Notes: a model not told the origin generated them from the letters alone. Shown: positions 10,606 through 22,356, counted from the first letter of the stretch. The stretch is DNA of 32,822 nucleotides from Cyanodermella asteris (GCA_900618795.1 UYJD01000006.1:448360-481181); one strand, 5' to 3'. Numbers and translations: made by a program.

Positions 10606-12127
10606 TGCCCTTGGGACATTGGGACAAACAACGATGATTCAGGCATCAGGACTCTCATATTGACGAATTGACGAGTGGAGGAAAACCTGGAACCATACTT
10701 CCCTTCGCAGCGATTGGCTCCTTCGTCTACGTGATGAATCGAATCGGACCTTCAAGGTCGGCTCCTTGACTGCTTCCAGCTACATCAAGCACATGGCAAC
10801 CGCAACCGCCGTGGATTCCTACCCCTGCCTCTGCTCCTGTTTTCGATGGGTTAGCTGTCGATTAAGAGGCGGGAGCGACGAAGGACAAAGCGGCAGCCGA
10901 TAATGCAGCAGCCTACACAATAAGTTGAGTGGCCTCTGTCGCAGCTTCGGTGCTACAGCGTCAGCGACTGAAGTGCCTGTGGCTCTTTCTAATTCACAAC
11001 TCACATTCCCTTGACCAGGAGCCTGTGCCAATTTTCCTGATTTGTCTCGCTTTGTAGGTACGTTTTAACATCTGGGCCGACGCTCTATAGCCTCACAACA
11101 ATACCAAATTAAAGACATAGGTACCATACATGCTCCGGTCCGGTGGTCGTCATAGACCGCATGCAAGGTGCTCCGCAGCCGAAGGTCTCCCATGCGGGTG
11201 TTGAAATATGGCCGGAGGTGTAACTGGGCGCCGAGATCTAGGTATGGAGTGCCTTGTCTCCAGAATCGGCCCAAAGCATACAGCACAATATAGATTGCAC
11301 ACAACCCGTTCAAGAACTCAGCGTCCGTCGCGTTGAACATCCCGCGACCGGCGCCATGTCTGAGTCTATGATGGGCGATGGACGGGACTGCTATCGGGGA
11401 CCATTTCTTTCGCTTCGCGCGGCAAATTTTGGCCACAACCATCGTCTTCACCGCGCGTAAGAGCCTTCGAAATGCTCAATTCGTGTCGCTCTTTCTGCTG
11501 ACTTGATGTATGATCACGCCACTACCGCATCAACCAATCGCTATGTCTTCAGGGCTGAGCACAGCTGTGGAAGATGCGAGATCGTAGGTACGGCGCGTCT
11601 GTTGCCTTCATAAACTGCATACGTGAAAGTCACGCATTCTAGGCTCTGTGCCATGTCAATAACAAGCATTTTCAAGGTGTCTGACGACTCGGATGTGATC
11701 TGTGATACGACTATGCTCAAGGAGCGAATGATTACGATCGGTGTTACGTGCCAACGTGTCTTTGAGATTTCTAGCACAGACACGAGCGATCAGCACTTCC
11801 TACTACCCTTTTCTACACTGTGCCGCTGTGCAGGATGGTCAGGACTCGCTCTATTTCTCACCAGCGTGAGCCAACGACTGGAGCCTGTTCATTTTGCTTG
11901 CGTCAATGGCCTTTTGGCTTCTTTTCCTAGTGTTTCAAGCCTCTTGCTGATGCTTCTCTTGATCTGATTTCCCCCTTAGTCTCAAACCCTTCTCGCTTCT
12001 TCACCTTCTCGCGTCATCAGAGTTGCGAGCGTGAAAGTGACTCCCAACAAAGATAGCATTGTCTTTACCCGATCCGGGCGAGATCGAATTTGCAAGGAAT
12101 GCGAGCACGAGATGCTGATTTCTCGAC
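10606..12127. other. Intergenic, nothing firm
   Basis: About 1.5 kb ahead of the membrane-protein gene. A 128-codon minus-strand frame (11065-11451) and a 114-codon plus-strand frame (11623-11967) have no recognisable domain and no matching exon neighbours. The 11900-12050 stretch is strongly C/T-rich, consistent with the promoter or 5' leader of the downstream gene. Confidence 0.4.
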
Positions 12128-13838
12128 ATGAGCTGTCCTGTGACGTACAAATGCAGCGTCCCCTACCAGGAAACCCACCATGAATTTCCCTTTGAAGCGA
12201 ACACGGATGTGGTGAGTTCCCCCAAGAGTGTTCACGAACCTCGAGTTCTTAGCTGACCATGCTCTAGTCAGGAACCGGGGTAAGCTTCGACATCCCGTGT
12301 CAACTGTGCTCTATAGCCTAACAATCTCCCTCCTCTCTGTTATAGGTCATAATCGCATTTCTCCTCACTGGTTGGATTGCTCTCTTCGTTTCCATCTGGG
12401 GCTATGCTCACCTCCCCAGCGAAGTTCCCGGGACCCAAAAACTCGTCGACACTACAATCTTCAACCTCGCCAACAAATGCTCCAGCTACTTCGGCCGACG
12501 CCGTCGTGATCGCAATGATAGATCAGACGACACCGCTGACCCGGCAGCCTCGTGGAACCGCACTCTCAGACTCCGACACACGGTCGTCGCCTTTGCAAGC
12601 ATGCTGGGCGACACGCAGCTCGTCACCGGGACGGCGATTCTGGTGTCCGCGTACGCACAGTACTGCACGCTTTCCGCCTACCACTTCGAGGTCGTGACCA
12701 TGTACGCCCTCATCGCGCTGGCGACGCTCCAGAGCACGACGAGCGTGTGCATCGTGCACCACCGACAAACGGGGCCCATGCTGGGCTGGAGACTGCTCTG
12801 GATCACGGCTTTCGCGGCCATGACCATTTTCGCCGTCGTCGTGTACTCGACGCTGTACCTTTACGAGGGAATGCCGGTCAAGTGCTACATCGACCACGTC
12901 CTGCTGCGCAGCCCGCCCGTGGACCCGGGAGACGTCGCCGTCGTCGTTCCGATTGCGGTCGACTGGTTGAGCACGGTGCTGACGGGAACCTTGTGGAGCA
13001 CACTTCGCATCCTGTATTTCTTATTCCCACGCATCCGGCCCGTCTTCCTGCCCCTTGTCTGCGCCTTCAAGGCTCCCGCATACGTGTACATCATCCTCCG
13101 CCGTCCGGCCGCCAGCTTCGTGGATACCTTCTTTCCCCGCAATCGCATCGTCAGGGCCTTCGCGTGGCTGCCCTGGATGGTGCTGCTTTCTCCATTCCTC
13201 TTTCTGGCATTCTTCTTCACGACCGCGTATGCGATGGTGCATGCCCGCGTCACGGATATATGCAGGGCTTACGGGTTTGTGGTCCTCGGCACGGTTCAGA
13301 TTCCGGCTTTGAAGAAGAGGGCGGCGCAAGCTATTGTGGGCAACGAGGATAGTTGGGGCGTTGGACAGGTCTTGCCGTTGATGTTGCTGGGGCTACCTTT
13401 GACCTCGATGATCGAATCGTTTCAACGTAAGTCTTACTGTAAAAGCTCGTGCCCTGCACCGTATTGATGCTTGGTACAGGTTCACGTCAAGAGCCGTGGT
13501 TCTGTCACTCGCTAGTGAAGACGACAGAGTCAAAGATGACATCACAGGCGGCCATGGCTGCTGGCTCAAGGTTGTCAGAGAATGTGTCTCGGGAAGATCT
13601 CCTTTTCGGTGCGTCGACTTTGAAGTGTCGGCCCGGCTCTACCGAACTTGGCAAGTCATTAAACACAGATTGCGAGATCGCAGTCCAACGCGAAACTAGG
13701 AAAAGCCGCACGCAAGAAGTCGATGAATGGGAACACGGCTTACTCGCTACGACGGCTTGCAGATCGTATATGTTGCTTTGTTTGCTCACTGCAATAGGCG
13801 GCTTGAGTTACGCTGCCATAACCGGCCTTGCCATATGA
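12128..13838 (+). CDS. Multi-pass membrane protein, fungal-specific, with a microexon
   Basis: Four exons, 12128-12211, 12268-12279, 12346-13426 and 13480-13838, give 511 aa. Exon 1 starts MSCPVTYKCSVPYQE and ends NTDV; a 12-nt exon supplies SGTG; exon 3 resumes VIIAFLLTGWIALF. The resulting N-terminus and first membrane segment agree with a widespread uncharacterised fungal membrane-protein family as I remember it. About seven or eight hydrophobic segments are visible, including LLWITAFAAMTIFAVVVY and WMVLLSPFLFLAFFFTTAYA, and a final one near the C-terminus (YMLLCLLTAIGGLSYAAI). A cytosolic-like hydrophilic region of about 90 residues precedes the last segment. Its function is unknown; transport or sensing would be guesses. 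Introns are 56, 66 and 53 nt. The long central frame alone would miss both ends. Confidence 0.82.
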
Positions 13839-14223
13839 AATCGACCATGTAGGGGGACATTGTATTTTACCGAGTAAAGCAATTGACAAATCCATCAATG
13901 GTCTGTTACAAAGCTTCCGGATAATTCAAACCCTTGAATTGCATGCGCAAGGCCGGTTTCGCGGCCGTGGTATCATAGCTTGCGTAAGAGCATCCCTGTC
14001 AATAAGTACTCATACACGGCTGAACGTGCTTGGAACACAAACATCGTTATCGAGCCGGTTCCATCAAAACTCCAATCAGGTGGGCGATACGGCGAACCTC
14101 AAAGATCCACTGCTCACCGCTTCCAACACAATGCTGTGGGTAACACCTAAGTGCTAGTGTCGAAAGCTTTGCCGAGATAGCACTTTCCATAAATCATTCA
14201 ATCGGAGACTGGGGACGGTTCAG
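13839..14223. other. Gap between convergent genes
   Basis: 385 bp between the 3' ends of the membrane-protein gene and the GRR1-like gene. It should hold both 3' untranslated regions. No coding frame, tRNA or repeat was seen. Confidence 0.5.
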
Positions 14224-16106
14224 TCAATCATCGTCACCGTCAAGCTGTGTTCCTTGCATCATACCAGCCATTCCTTCGTCTTCGTCTTCGCCTCCGTCAT
14301 CAAACATATTAATGTCATCCGCCCCGTCCGTTGGGGGTGTGCGGCGTCCGGCGTCCCGATGGGCCCGCAAGTCGCTGTTGAGGTAATCGCGAAGCCTGCT
14401 GACGCCTTCGCCACTGAAGACGCAGAATACCGATTGCTGCTCTGAGTTGAACTCTAATCGGAACATTAGCATACTGATGAGAGAATTGACAAACTGGTGC
14501 TGACATACCCTTAGGCGCATCGCGGCAGAATTTGCGGAAGTCGTCTCGAGAGTGAAACGCTTGAATACCAGTGAGTGATAAGTGCGTCAACTTCGGGCAA
14601 GCATTCAGCAATGCATGTATGCCCTGTGGTTCATTAGCAAACGGTGTCGTCCAGGCTTTCACGCGGACTCACCTCGATTGAAACCTGTGTACAGTAGCTC
14701 AAATGCACACGTTCAAGATTGTGCGAGCCTGGATGGGTCGCCTTGACCAAAGCGCCGATGCTCGCGTCGGTGACCGCTGAACACTTGACCAGTCCTATGC
14801 GCCGGAGCTTGGGCAGATCTGCAAGGTGCTTGACGCTGTCATCTGTGATCCTGTTACAAGCAGCAAGGTCGATGTATCGAATGCGGTTGCACGCTTGTAC
14901 AAGCCTCTTCAAGGCATCGTCTGTGATCTGTGTGCATCTTCCAAGATGAATGTCGTGCAAATTCTTACCCAGCTTACATATTGCATTGACAGACCTGTTG
15001 GTAATCTCGTTGCATTTGGCCAACACGATGATGCGCAAGCGAGGAGCAGCTTCAATCAGCTTCTCGACAGCAAGATCCGTGAGCTGTGTGCAGGCTGTCA
15101 AGTCGATGATGCGGAGAGCGTCGAATTTCAGGCCCCTGGGAAGAGACAGGAACGCGTTGTCGGTGATCTTGTTGCAACCTGACAATCGGAGCTCGCGGAG
15201 GGATGAACCATGTGTGAGCAATGCCTGCACCGAAACGTCGGTGATCTCCTCACAAGCCTGCAGATCGACTTCAAGCATGGCGGGACAGGCTTGGGCAAAT
15301 GCAACGATCGACTCGTCCGTAAGGAGTTTGCATTTGTTGAATTTGAGCCTCTTCAGGTACTTGCATCTTTGTGACAGTAGCTGCAGCGATTCGTCGGTGA
15401 TCTTCTCGCAACCAGTGATGTTCAATCCTTGTAATCTAGGACAATTCCTGGCCAGCGTGAAGATTGTCAGATCCGATATCTGGTCCATACTCGTGACATC
15501 CAGTGCCAGGAGGCTCCTATTGCCCTCGATTAGGGCTATAAGTGCCTGATCTGTCACGCGGGCACATCCTGTCAAGGTCAGCCTTTCCACCCTGTTGCAA
15601 TTCTCAAATGGCTGCAGAGTCCCATCATTGGCCTCTCGTGCAAGATTCGACAGGTTGAGGCGTCGGACGAGGTTAGAGTAGGGGTATGAAGCGGTTGCGT
15701 TCTGAATTGCTTGGGTGATGATTGTGGTCCGGTCCATGTCTGTGAACAAGGGTCGATGCCATAACAGGTCCACTGCGCATGCTGACCATTGTTTGCAGAC
15801 CTGCAAGCAACGAAACAACTCGGCGGGCGATCCCAATTTGCTGAAGATGGCAATGATCAATTCGTTGGGCAGGCGCTCAGCCGGAGCCTTGAGCTGTCTC
15901 TGCGTGCGTGCCGAGTTCATGCTGCTCTGTCGTGATAGTGTCGAATTTCCAAAAGATGACTGCGAGTCGTTCTTGTGCGTAGCAAAGAAGTTCTCGTCAT
16001 CATCTCCGGGGGGCTCGGGACTGCTAGGCGCGGAGGATGCGGCGGAGTCTTCAGCGTGCAGCCTTGGATGAAGACGCTGCGTTGAACGTCCTCCTGCCAT
16101 TTCCAA
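14224..16106 (-). CDS. GRR1: SCF ubiquitin ligase F-box/LRR subunit, GRR1/GrrA type
   Basis: Three exons, 16106-14673, 14623-14509 and 14453-14224, with introns of 49 and 55 nt, give 592 aa. An acidic, Ser-rich N-terminus is followed by an F-box at about 76-120 (RLPNELIIAIFSKLGSPAEL, then a CLQVCKQW core), then about a dozen cysteine-containing leucine-rich repeats of about 26 residues (pattern L-x-L-x-x-C-x-x-I/V-T-D). After the repeats come LTHLSLTGIQAF and VFCVFSGEGV, the conserved GRR1 tail, and an Asp/Glu-rich end. The F-box binds Skp1, and the curved LRR surface presents phosphorylated substrates such as G1 cyclins to the SCF E3 ligase (known for yeast Grr1; GrrA is needed for ascospore formation in Aspergillus). 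The architecture is intact and of usual length. The gene lies in tandem downstream of the acyl-CoA ligase gene on the same strand. Confidence 0.95.
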
Positions 16107-16937
16107 ATCGTTGAGGATGTATGATAGCGAACGGCAATACTCGAGTCTGCGGTGTTGATGCAGCCGCGTTCGCTCGAGAGCGCGGTGAAAGTGTGAGTGG
16201 AGGCGGCCGTGATCTGATGGCTGTCGTGACTATCCGGACAACATGATACGTAGCCGAGCAGCGGAAGTGGAGTATGTTGACCGTATTCACTCGTCTGCAA
16301 ATATCCCACCTCTTGAGGAGCGGGTGAGGGCCGGGCTGTCTAGGTGTCGGGGCTGCAGGATCTTGTCTTGGGGGGCAGGTAAAGGTGGGCAAAGTAGTAG
16401 CTCGGAGCTGAAAGATGCGGCTCGCCAGACAAGTGAAGCAGGCGCCTGTCAGAGGAGAGTTGAGAGGGAAGTCGTGGTGGAGGGCGGCGCACCGGGGGTT
16501 GGGCAGGCTTGTGCTGAAGGCTGAGTGTTGATGAGAGGGATGATGGCAGAAGCAGAAGCAGACGCAGGACTGTTTGCGACTCTTGCTTCCCATTGGTGAA
16601 CGCCCGGATTATTAGCGCATCGCCGGCTAAGGCAAGTCGCCCCTCGCCCTCAACCCACGTTCACATCATGCAGCCGGCTGGTGTAACACCTTTCAATTTG
16701 GGTCGCTGCTGCAGTGACTTCTTGTCTTTATTGCCAGCTGTAGTATTCAATCGAGACCCATTGCGCGGATTGGACCGCTTTACACGTCCATGACATACAG
16801 AACAATGCAAAGCTACTTGAAGCGAAGCAGTATCATCAGTGGTCGCCCGCTAGTCACATGGTGGCGTTGGGTTTCAATATCACGGCACGCAGGTTTTGAA
16901 TTGGTGAATAGCTTCAAGGCATGCGAATAAACGTGGT
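16107..16937. other. GRR1 upstream region
   Basis: 831 bp between the 3' end of the acyl-CoA ligase gene and the GRR1 start. On the GRR1 strand it is pyrimidine-rich over about 16280-16560, as for a fungal promoter plus long leader. A CCAAT pentamer on that strand lies at 16592-16596. No gene is evident; the 180-codon minus frame at 16051-16593 overlaps the GRR1 start in another frame and is low-complexity Pro/Ser/Cys. Confidence 0.4.
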
Positions 16938-18875
16938 CTAATTGACCTCGCTGCGATCCGCCCCCTTTGCCCACTCTCTCAACGCGTTCTTCTTTACCTT
17001 GCCTGTACTTGTCTTCGGCAGCTCAGTGATGACTTCTACCTCTCGGGGGACCATGAAGCGACTGATATCGCTCTTGTGCTTTGCCCAGTCGATGATTTGA
17101 TCGCCTGTCGTTGACTTGCCAGACTGAACAGTCACAAATGCTTTGGGTCGCTCTCCCCAATGTGAATCTGCGACCTGAAGATTGATTAGCACTTTGCATC
17201 ATCACTTTGAGGGCACATTCATCCTTCATACCGCGACAACTGCTGCTTCCAAGACGTCGGGATGAGTCATTCTGCGAGGCATGTCAGTACTTCGGTAGGC
17301 AAGGGTCTTTCAGGTGCCCTATCGGCGGTTTCAACTTACAGCATCGACTCGAGCGCAACGGACGATATGTTCTCTCCTCCTGTGCATTTATTAGCCTCGA
17401 CCTGAAGACTTGTCGCAGAACCCGTGCCACTCACCGCTTATGATGATATCTTTGGAACGATCCAGGATTTGTATAGCACCATCTGGACGCCAGACCGCCA
17501 GATCGCCGGTGTGCAACGCTCCTCCGGCAAACAGTTTGCGTGTAGCCTCAGGGTTCTTGTAATAGCCCTTCGCGCAAATGTTTCCCACAAAAACAATCTC
17601 ACCAATCTCCTTTCCATCCTTCGCCACGTCGTTGAGAACGTGCTCTGGAATGTCATCGCCCGTTTTGATGACTCTACATGGTAAGCTGGTGACGAACCCA
17701 TGACCTTGTCTGGCCATCTTCGCAAACTTGTCACTTTGCGGCAGATCGTCCCACTCAGGCATGTAATATCCTTTCGTGATCGGACCATAGGTCTCCGTCA
17801 AGCCGTATACGTGCACGGGGCGAAGATTGAGTGCCGTCATCTGCTGAAACAGGTGCGCCGAAGGGGGACTTGCAGCCACTGTCACTCGAACCTCTTGATC
17901 AAGCTTGACCGCACCCTTGTCGGCGCATAGGAGCGTATTAACTGTCGGTGCCGCATTGAAATGTGTCAGCTGCTCCTCACGTAGCAGTTTCCAGATCAAA
18001 GGGTAGTCGATTTTTCGTAGACAGTAGTGTGTGCCCCTGGCTGCGGTGACGGCCCATGGAAACGTCCACCCAGTGGCATGGAACATCGGCAAAGTCCATA
18101 GATATCGGCATCGCTTACCATCGTGGAAGCTCAACCCCGATTCGATAATGTTGCCCATCGCCGCCAGGTAAGAACCGCGGTGGGTGTATTCAACCCCCTT
18201 CGGTCGGGCGGTAGTGCCAGACGTGTACGCGAGGGACAGCAACGAATTCTCATCGGCTGCCTGAGCTTGCAAAGCAGCCCAGCCCTTGCTTCCCGTCCGT
18301 CTGTCGTAGGTCAGGCCTTCCAATACAGCATCGTCAAACGGCCCACACAGCTCGCCCTCAATTGCATCCGTGTCCGTGTCCTCGATGATCGGAACGTTTG
18401 GGTGCGCCTTTCGATACTGGTCGAGAAGATGCCCGAACTCGGAATCGACAATGATGGCATCGACATCGGCGTGGTCGAAAATGTAAGCAATGTCGTCCTG
18501 CTTGAGTCTGTAATTGATGGCCACGCTGACCGCCCCGGCGGCCGCGATCCCGAACAGTGCTTCCAGGAACGCGGGCGTGTTCGGGCACAGGATGCCGACG
18601 TGCTTCCAGCCGTGCTTCTTCACGTAGAAGCCGAATCCTCGAGCGCGATCGGCCGTCTCCCGGTAGCTTCGGCGCAACACCTTGTCGTTGGCCGTCACGT
18701 GGTACACGCAAGGTGCGTCGGGCTCGATGGCGGCTGCCCTGGGCAAGAATGACGCCGGCGACAGGGTGTGAAGGTTGTTATCGTGGACGAATTGGCTTTA
18801 CTTCTCGGAGACGGGTGAAGGATACGGAAAGAGCTGTGACGCAAGCTTTGACAGACGAGACACGGCGCCCGACAT
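16938..18875 (-). CDS. AMP-dependent acyl-CoA synthetase/ligase
   Basis: The body is exons 18738-17435, 17379-17340, 17271-17232 and 17174-16938, with introns of 55, 68 and 57 nt. Adenylation motifs are intact: LAYTSGTTARPKG (P-loop A3), YGLTETYGP (A5), HTGDLAVW (A7), RSKDIIISGGENIS (A8, restored only after splicing) and the catalytic lysine in PKTSTGKVKKN (A10). It should activate a carboxylic acid to acyl-AMP then acyl-CoA; the pattern fits fungal medium-chain or aromatic acyl-CoA ligases near AMP-binding subfamilies of about 580 aa. The 5' end is odd. An ATG at 18875 begins MSGAVSRLSKLASQLFPYPS, a basic amphipathic leader, but a TAA at 18800-18798 interrupts the frame before the conserved NNLHTLSPASFLPRAA. 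Splicing 18801-18739 (63 nt, GTAAAG/CCCAG) yields a 564-aa protein but deletes that motif. There is no downstream ATG before the adenylation domain. No C-terminal peroxisomal signal is seen (ends SEVN). Confidence 0.88.
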
Positions 18876-20003
18876 GGTCGCCGGTGTGATTGTGAAAGAT
18901 GTAGTGTAGGTAAGATGGGAGTGGTAAGCAGAATCGTGTGAGTCGGCACAACAGGGTTGCTGGGTTGGAAAGCTCGTGACATGAGGTCGGCCCTGGCGAG
19001 CTACACATTTAGCTTAGCAGCCAGATCACGATCAGCGATTGGTGGTGAGCTCACTGAAGGTGGTCCGGCCGATACTTTGCGGGGAACACCGGCGGAGCGG
19101 AACCGCGATGCATCTCAGTCGGCTATCATACATCTCAGCTGCCGTGAGTCAGTCCGCTCTACTTTAGATGACCAATTGATGTCGCACCAAATTTGCACGA
19201 ACGAAGATACCATCTTGAGCATATACAACAGCGGAGCATGGCCTGCTTATAGCGATCTTTGTGGGAACATATCAGGATTAACTTTTCCTCAAGATTTGCG
19301 CCGATGCTCCTAGACTATCCTAGCGAATATCTACGCTTCCTGTCTCGACAGCGCATGCGTTGTTGAGCATACGACTGTTCCCGAGGCTATCCTTGTCCCA
19401 TTTTGGGTGTTCCTTGCATGCCCGTCCCCAGGACAAATCCTTCAACCGCCACTCGATTTCTCTGCTCATGCTTGGCGATAGAGTATGACATCCATGACTG
19501 ACCATTCCTGCTGCCATATTGATCTTCGCGGCGATAATTGTGAGCCAAATGGCGCGTCTCTCCGCCTCAGATGCATTCCAAAGACTTGATCTTTCCCATC
19601 ACCCGGAGCGACTGTGGGTGAGCCGACGAGAATTCGTCACCACTGTCAGTACTAAGGAAAGAATTTGCCCGCGGTCGAATGGTCATAATTGGGACGGATA
19701 TGCGCGAGGAGACTTCGTTTGTACACCTGTGGAACCCGTTCCATTCGGCGTGGCCAGCGGTGCTGATTTTTGGCAGCATTGCGCTTTTGTTTCCTATGTC
19801 CGGTTTCGTCGCGCAACCATGGCAATGATCAATACTGAATCGCCTCTGGCCCTTGAGGCATGCTGTGAAATAGTTCGATAGCATGATGTCTCAGTGCCTT
19901 CTCGGAAGGGACACTTGTGATGCTTCAGACGTCTGAATGAACGCATGGCTCGGGCAACGTATTGCAAGGTTTGTTTGGTGTCGAATAACTTGAGGTCGCA
20001 GTA
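18876..20003. other. Intergenic, nothing recognised
   Basis: About 1.1 kb between the acyl-CoA ligase start and the 3' end of the F-box gene. A 120-codon plus-strand frame at 19519-19881 and an antisense partner of 105 codons show no domain. The left part should hold the acyl-CoA ligase promoter. Confidence 0.45.
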
Positions 20004-21278
20004 TCAAGTGCTTTGGTCATCCTTCCATAGCCAAACCGTTCCGCATCTGTCGGCTAAGCTGCGAATGGGAGCTATACCCCAGTATCCAACCAAGCCAAAT
20101 GAAGTGAGCATGAGCGATAGATAGCGTGTCCCGGTAAGCCGAGTTTTGTCGGCTGTCTGGTAAGCTTCTTCACGGCCGGTGAAGATGAAGGTAGATTCTT
20201 GGTCGCGTGAAAAGTTGCCGGCAATTGATATATGGCCGCGATTGAATCCTCTTCGTCTAGTATCGGCTGGTTCAGCTACCACAGACATGGAGGCCGAGGT
20301 GGTGCTGTGTTTTTGGTGACTACAGCGAAAATGAACGCTCTCTATGGTAGGTATCTCGTGCAGCATGACATCAGGGGCATAGTCGAAATACGTCGAATAT
20401 CCGGACCAAGTTCCACTGGTCAAATCGTCCATCATGTCCAGGTGGTGGGCATCTGACCAAAGTCTCCACTCGTCGGGATTGTCGGAGTACGGCACTGGGA
20501 GGCTGTCGGACGGAGTGCCAGAAAGAAGGTCCGGCGACGCGATCCACGGAAATGCATATTCCTGAGGCAGCATGGAGCGAGCCCTCGGGTCTGACCAGAA
20601 GGCCCCGGTTTGTAGTCGAGTCTCCAGTATCGTCCAACGGAGAGCCTGCACATAGCTCGCGAGGGTGGTCTTACCAATTATCGTCTGTCCCTTGAGGATG
20701 GCGAAATCGGTGTCTTGCGGTGGTATGCCATCGCGGCCGTGATGAGCAAGTGTGGCAACAGTGCTACACCATCTCTGCTTGAGCGGCACACCGTTGTGCA
20801 GAGGCTCTAATTTCATCCAGATGGGATGATATATGAACGGATGCTTGACCACGAAGAGCTCGGGTGCCCAGTGCATTATTTTAGCCGGGTTTATATTATT
20901 CGAGTCTTCGTGCCACAGCTCGTACGCCGCCTGATCGGCAGCGGCATACCGAATCCAAGCGGTGGTCCGTTCCCCGCAGCGTCGGGAGATGGCGTCAATA
21001 TTGAGACAATTCTGGGACGAAGCGACAAGCCGTGACCAGACATGTAACTGGGATTTTATGATAATCTGCTTGAAAACATGGCTGTTGAAGCACGCTGCCC
21101 TGGATGAACGGCAGGCAGCCGCGAATTTCAAGGCAGATCGAGCATCGCAATGCGCTCCAATTTGCGCCAGCAGTTCGTAGGGCAATCTGTCTATGCTCGT
21201 CGCCGTCATGGTCATGTTGCAAACTCCAAGTAGATCCGCCAACGAGTATCGAACGACCACATTGAGCAGACGGTACAA
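20004..21278 (-). CDS. F-box domain protein, substrate unknown
   Basis: A single-exon frame of 424 codons. An F-box-like segment sits near the start (SIDRLPYELLAQIGAHCDAR, then ALKFAAACRSSR), which in such proteins binds Skp1. The rest (about 340 residues) has no repeats I recognise, but its end (TGTRYLSLMLTSFGLVGYWG, then a tryptophan-rich IAPIRS...VWLWKDDQ tail) resembles the C-terminal part of many lineage-specific fungal F-box proteins. A second ATG at 21215 (MTMTATSIDRLP, 403 aa) puts the F-box at the very N-terminus, the usual position, and may be the real start. A role as an SCF substrate receptor is inferred from the domain only. Confidence 0.75.
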   Translation of the reverse strand: MYRLLNVVVRYSLADLLGVCNMTMTATSIDRLPYELLAQIGAHCDARSALKFAAACRSSRAACFNSHVFKQIIIKSQLHVWSRLVASSQNCLNIDAISRRCGERTTAWIRYAAADQAAYELWHEDSNNINPAKIMHWAPELFVVKHPFIYHPIWMKLEPLHNGVPLKQRWCSTVATLAHHGRDGIPPQDTDFAILKGQTIIGKTTLASYVQALRWTILETRLQTGAFWSDPRARSMLPQEYAFPWIASPDLLSGTPSDSLPVPYSDNPDEWRLWSDAHHLDMMDDLTSGTWSGYSTYFDYAPDVMLHEIPTIESVHFRCSHQKHSTTSASMSVVAEPADTRRRGFNRGHISIAGNFSRDQESTFIFTGREEAYQTADKTRLTGTRYLSLMLTSFGLVGYWGIAPIRSLADRCGTVWLWKDDQST

Positions 21279-22356
21279 GCGTTACGGGAACGCGAATCGA
21301 GTCTGCTGTCCGCGACGATGAAGGTCGAACATTGATTTGACCAAGTTCGCAAGTGCGAACAAGTGAAGCTCGTTGCCGCCCGCGTCATATATCTGGTCTA
21401 GCATGCCGTGCGGAGTGCCGGCATGCGTACTGCCGATAGTCGTACAGCTGAATGCGCAAAGCTGATAAGCAGGCTCGGCGTTCGGCAGCTTGTGGACCAT
21501 GGAGTGGCAGACACACACACACACTCATATTTCATAGCTCATCTTCCTCTTGATTCTTGTCCTATGCACGAAGAAACGTTTCCATGTTCGTACAGCTCAC
21601 CGAGTTTGGTAGGTGCTTGAGTGACTACAAGCACCGGTGGCTCTCGTTAGAAATTTCCATCTTCGAAATTCGCAAATTGTTCGTGGTTGCTGAACACCTT
21701 CCAATGCCGGTATTGCGCCGCCATGGGTCTTATCTTCAAGGGCTCGCCCGACGCGGCTCGTCGTGACTTGGCAATCGTAAGCTCGGAGTCGCTTGACCGA
21801 GCGCCCGAACCTGCGATGGACTATTCCGCCTTCTCGACACCTCTGCCAAGATAAAGCGTCGCAGGATCGTCCGTGATTCTAGCGATGCTGCTTGGGCGAA
21901 CCGCTTTTCACTTTTGATTTCAGTCCTTTATTGGGCAAGATCAGCCTCGGGGTGATGTTGACTTGGTTATGGCTGTCAAGCCGCATCGTGGCATCCTTGA
22001 GTTTCAAACCCGGTCGCTCGTGGTAGCCAAACTATATGTCCCCCAATGCCGATCCCCCTCGTTGATTATTCAAGAACTGAAAAAAGATTGTCGCATATCT
22101 TTGTTCACGAAAGCACTACCAGGCGTACCGAGATGCTTCAATTTGCTCAAGTATCTGTGTGCACGCCTTGCTTTCTGTCAACGACCGTCTGCGTATTTCT
22201 GTGTGAGCTCTGAAAGGGAGTCAGTCATCTTCCAACTGAGCGTCCAGCCATTTGTATTTCGGCTCAAGAGCCGTGCTGGGAGACTACATGATCTTCATGT
22301 TCTCCTTCTGCGTCATCGAGCCATCCGTCTTGCCCTTGTAATTCAATCACGATGGC
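21279..22356. other. Intergenic with a short AC repeat
   Basis: About 1.1 kb holding the F-box gene promoter and the 3' end of the following minus-strand gene. A 166-codon plus frame (21963-22463) runs partly antisense to the zinc-protein gene and has no family resemblance. Apart from the AC repeat at 21511-21524 nothing stands out. Confidence 0.45.
21511..21524. repeat. (AC)7 microsatellite
   Basis: Seven uninterrupted AC units about 230 bp upstream of the F-box gene start. Short enough to be incidental, but a usable length-polymorphism marker. Confidence 0.8.

Noticed and set aside
11065-11451. 128-codon minus-strand frame with a hydrophobic stretch
   Set aside because: No family recognised, no signal peptide or exon neighbours; cannot be told from chance.
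12552-13352. 266-codon plus-strand frame overlapping the membrane-protein exon
   Set aside because: Arg/His/Pro-rich out-of-frame reading; the other frame has clear membrane spans and in-phase exons.
14224-21278. Possible functional cluster of GRR1 and the second F-box gene
   Set aside because: They are 4 kb apart with an acyl-CoA ligase between them, use different substrate domains, and no shared regulatory element was seen.
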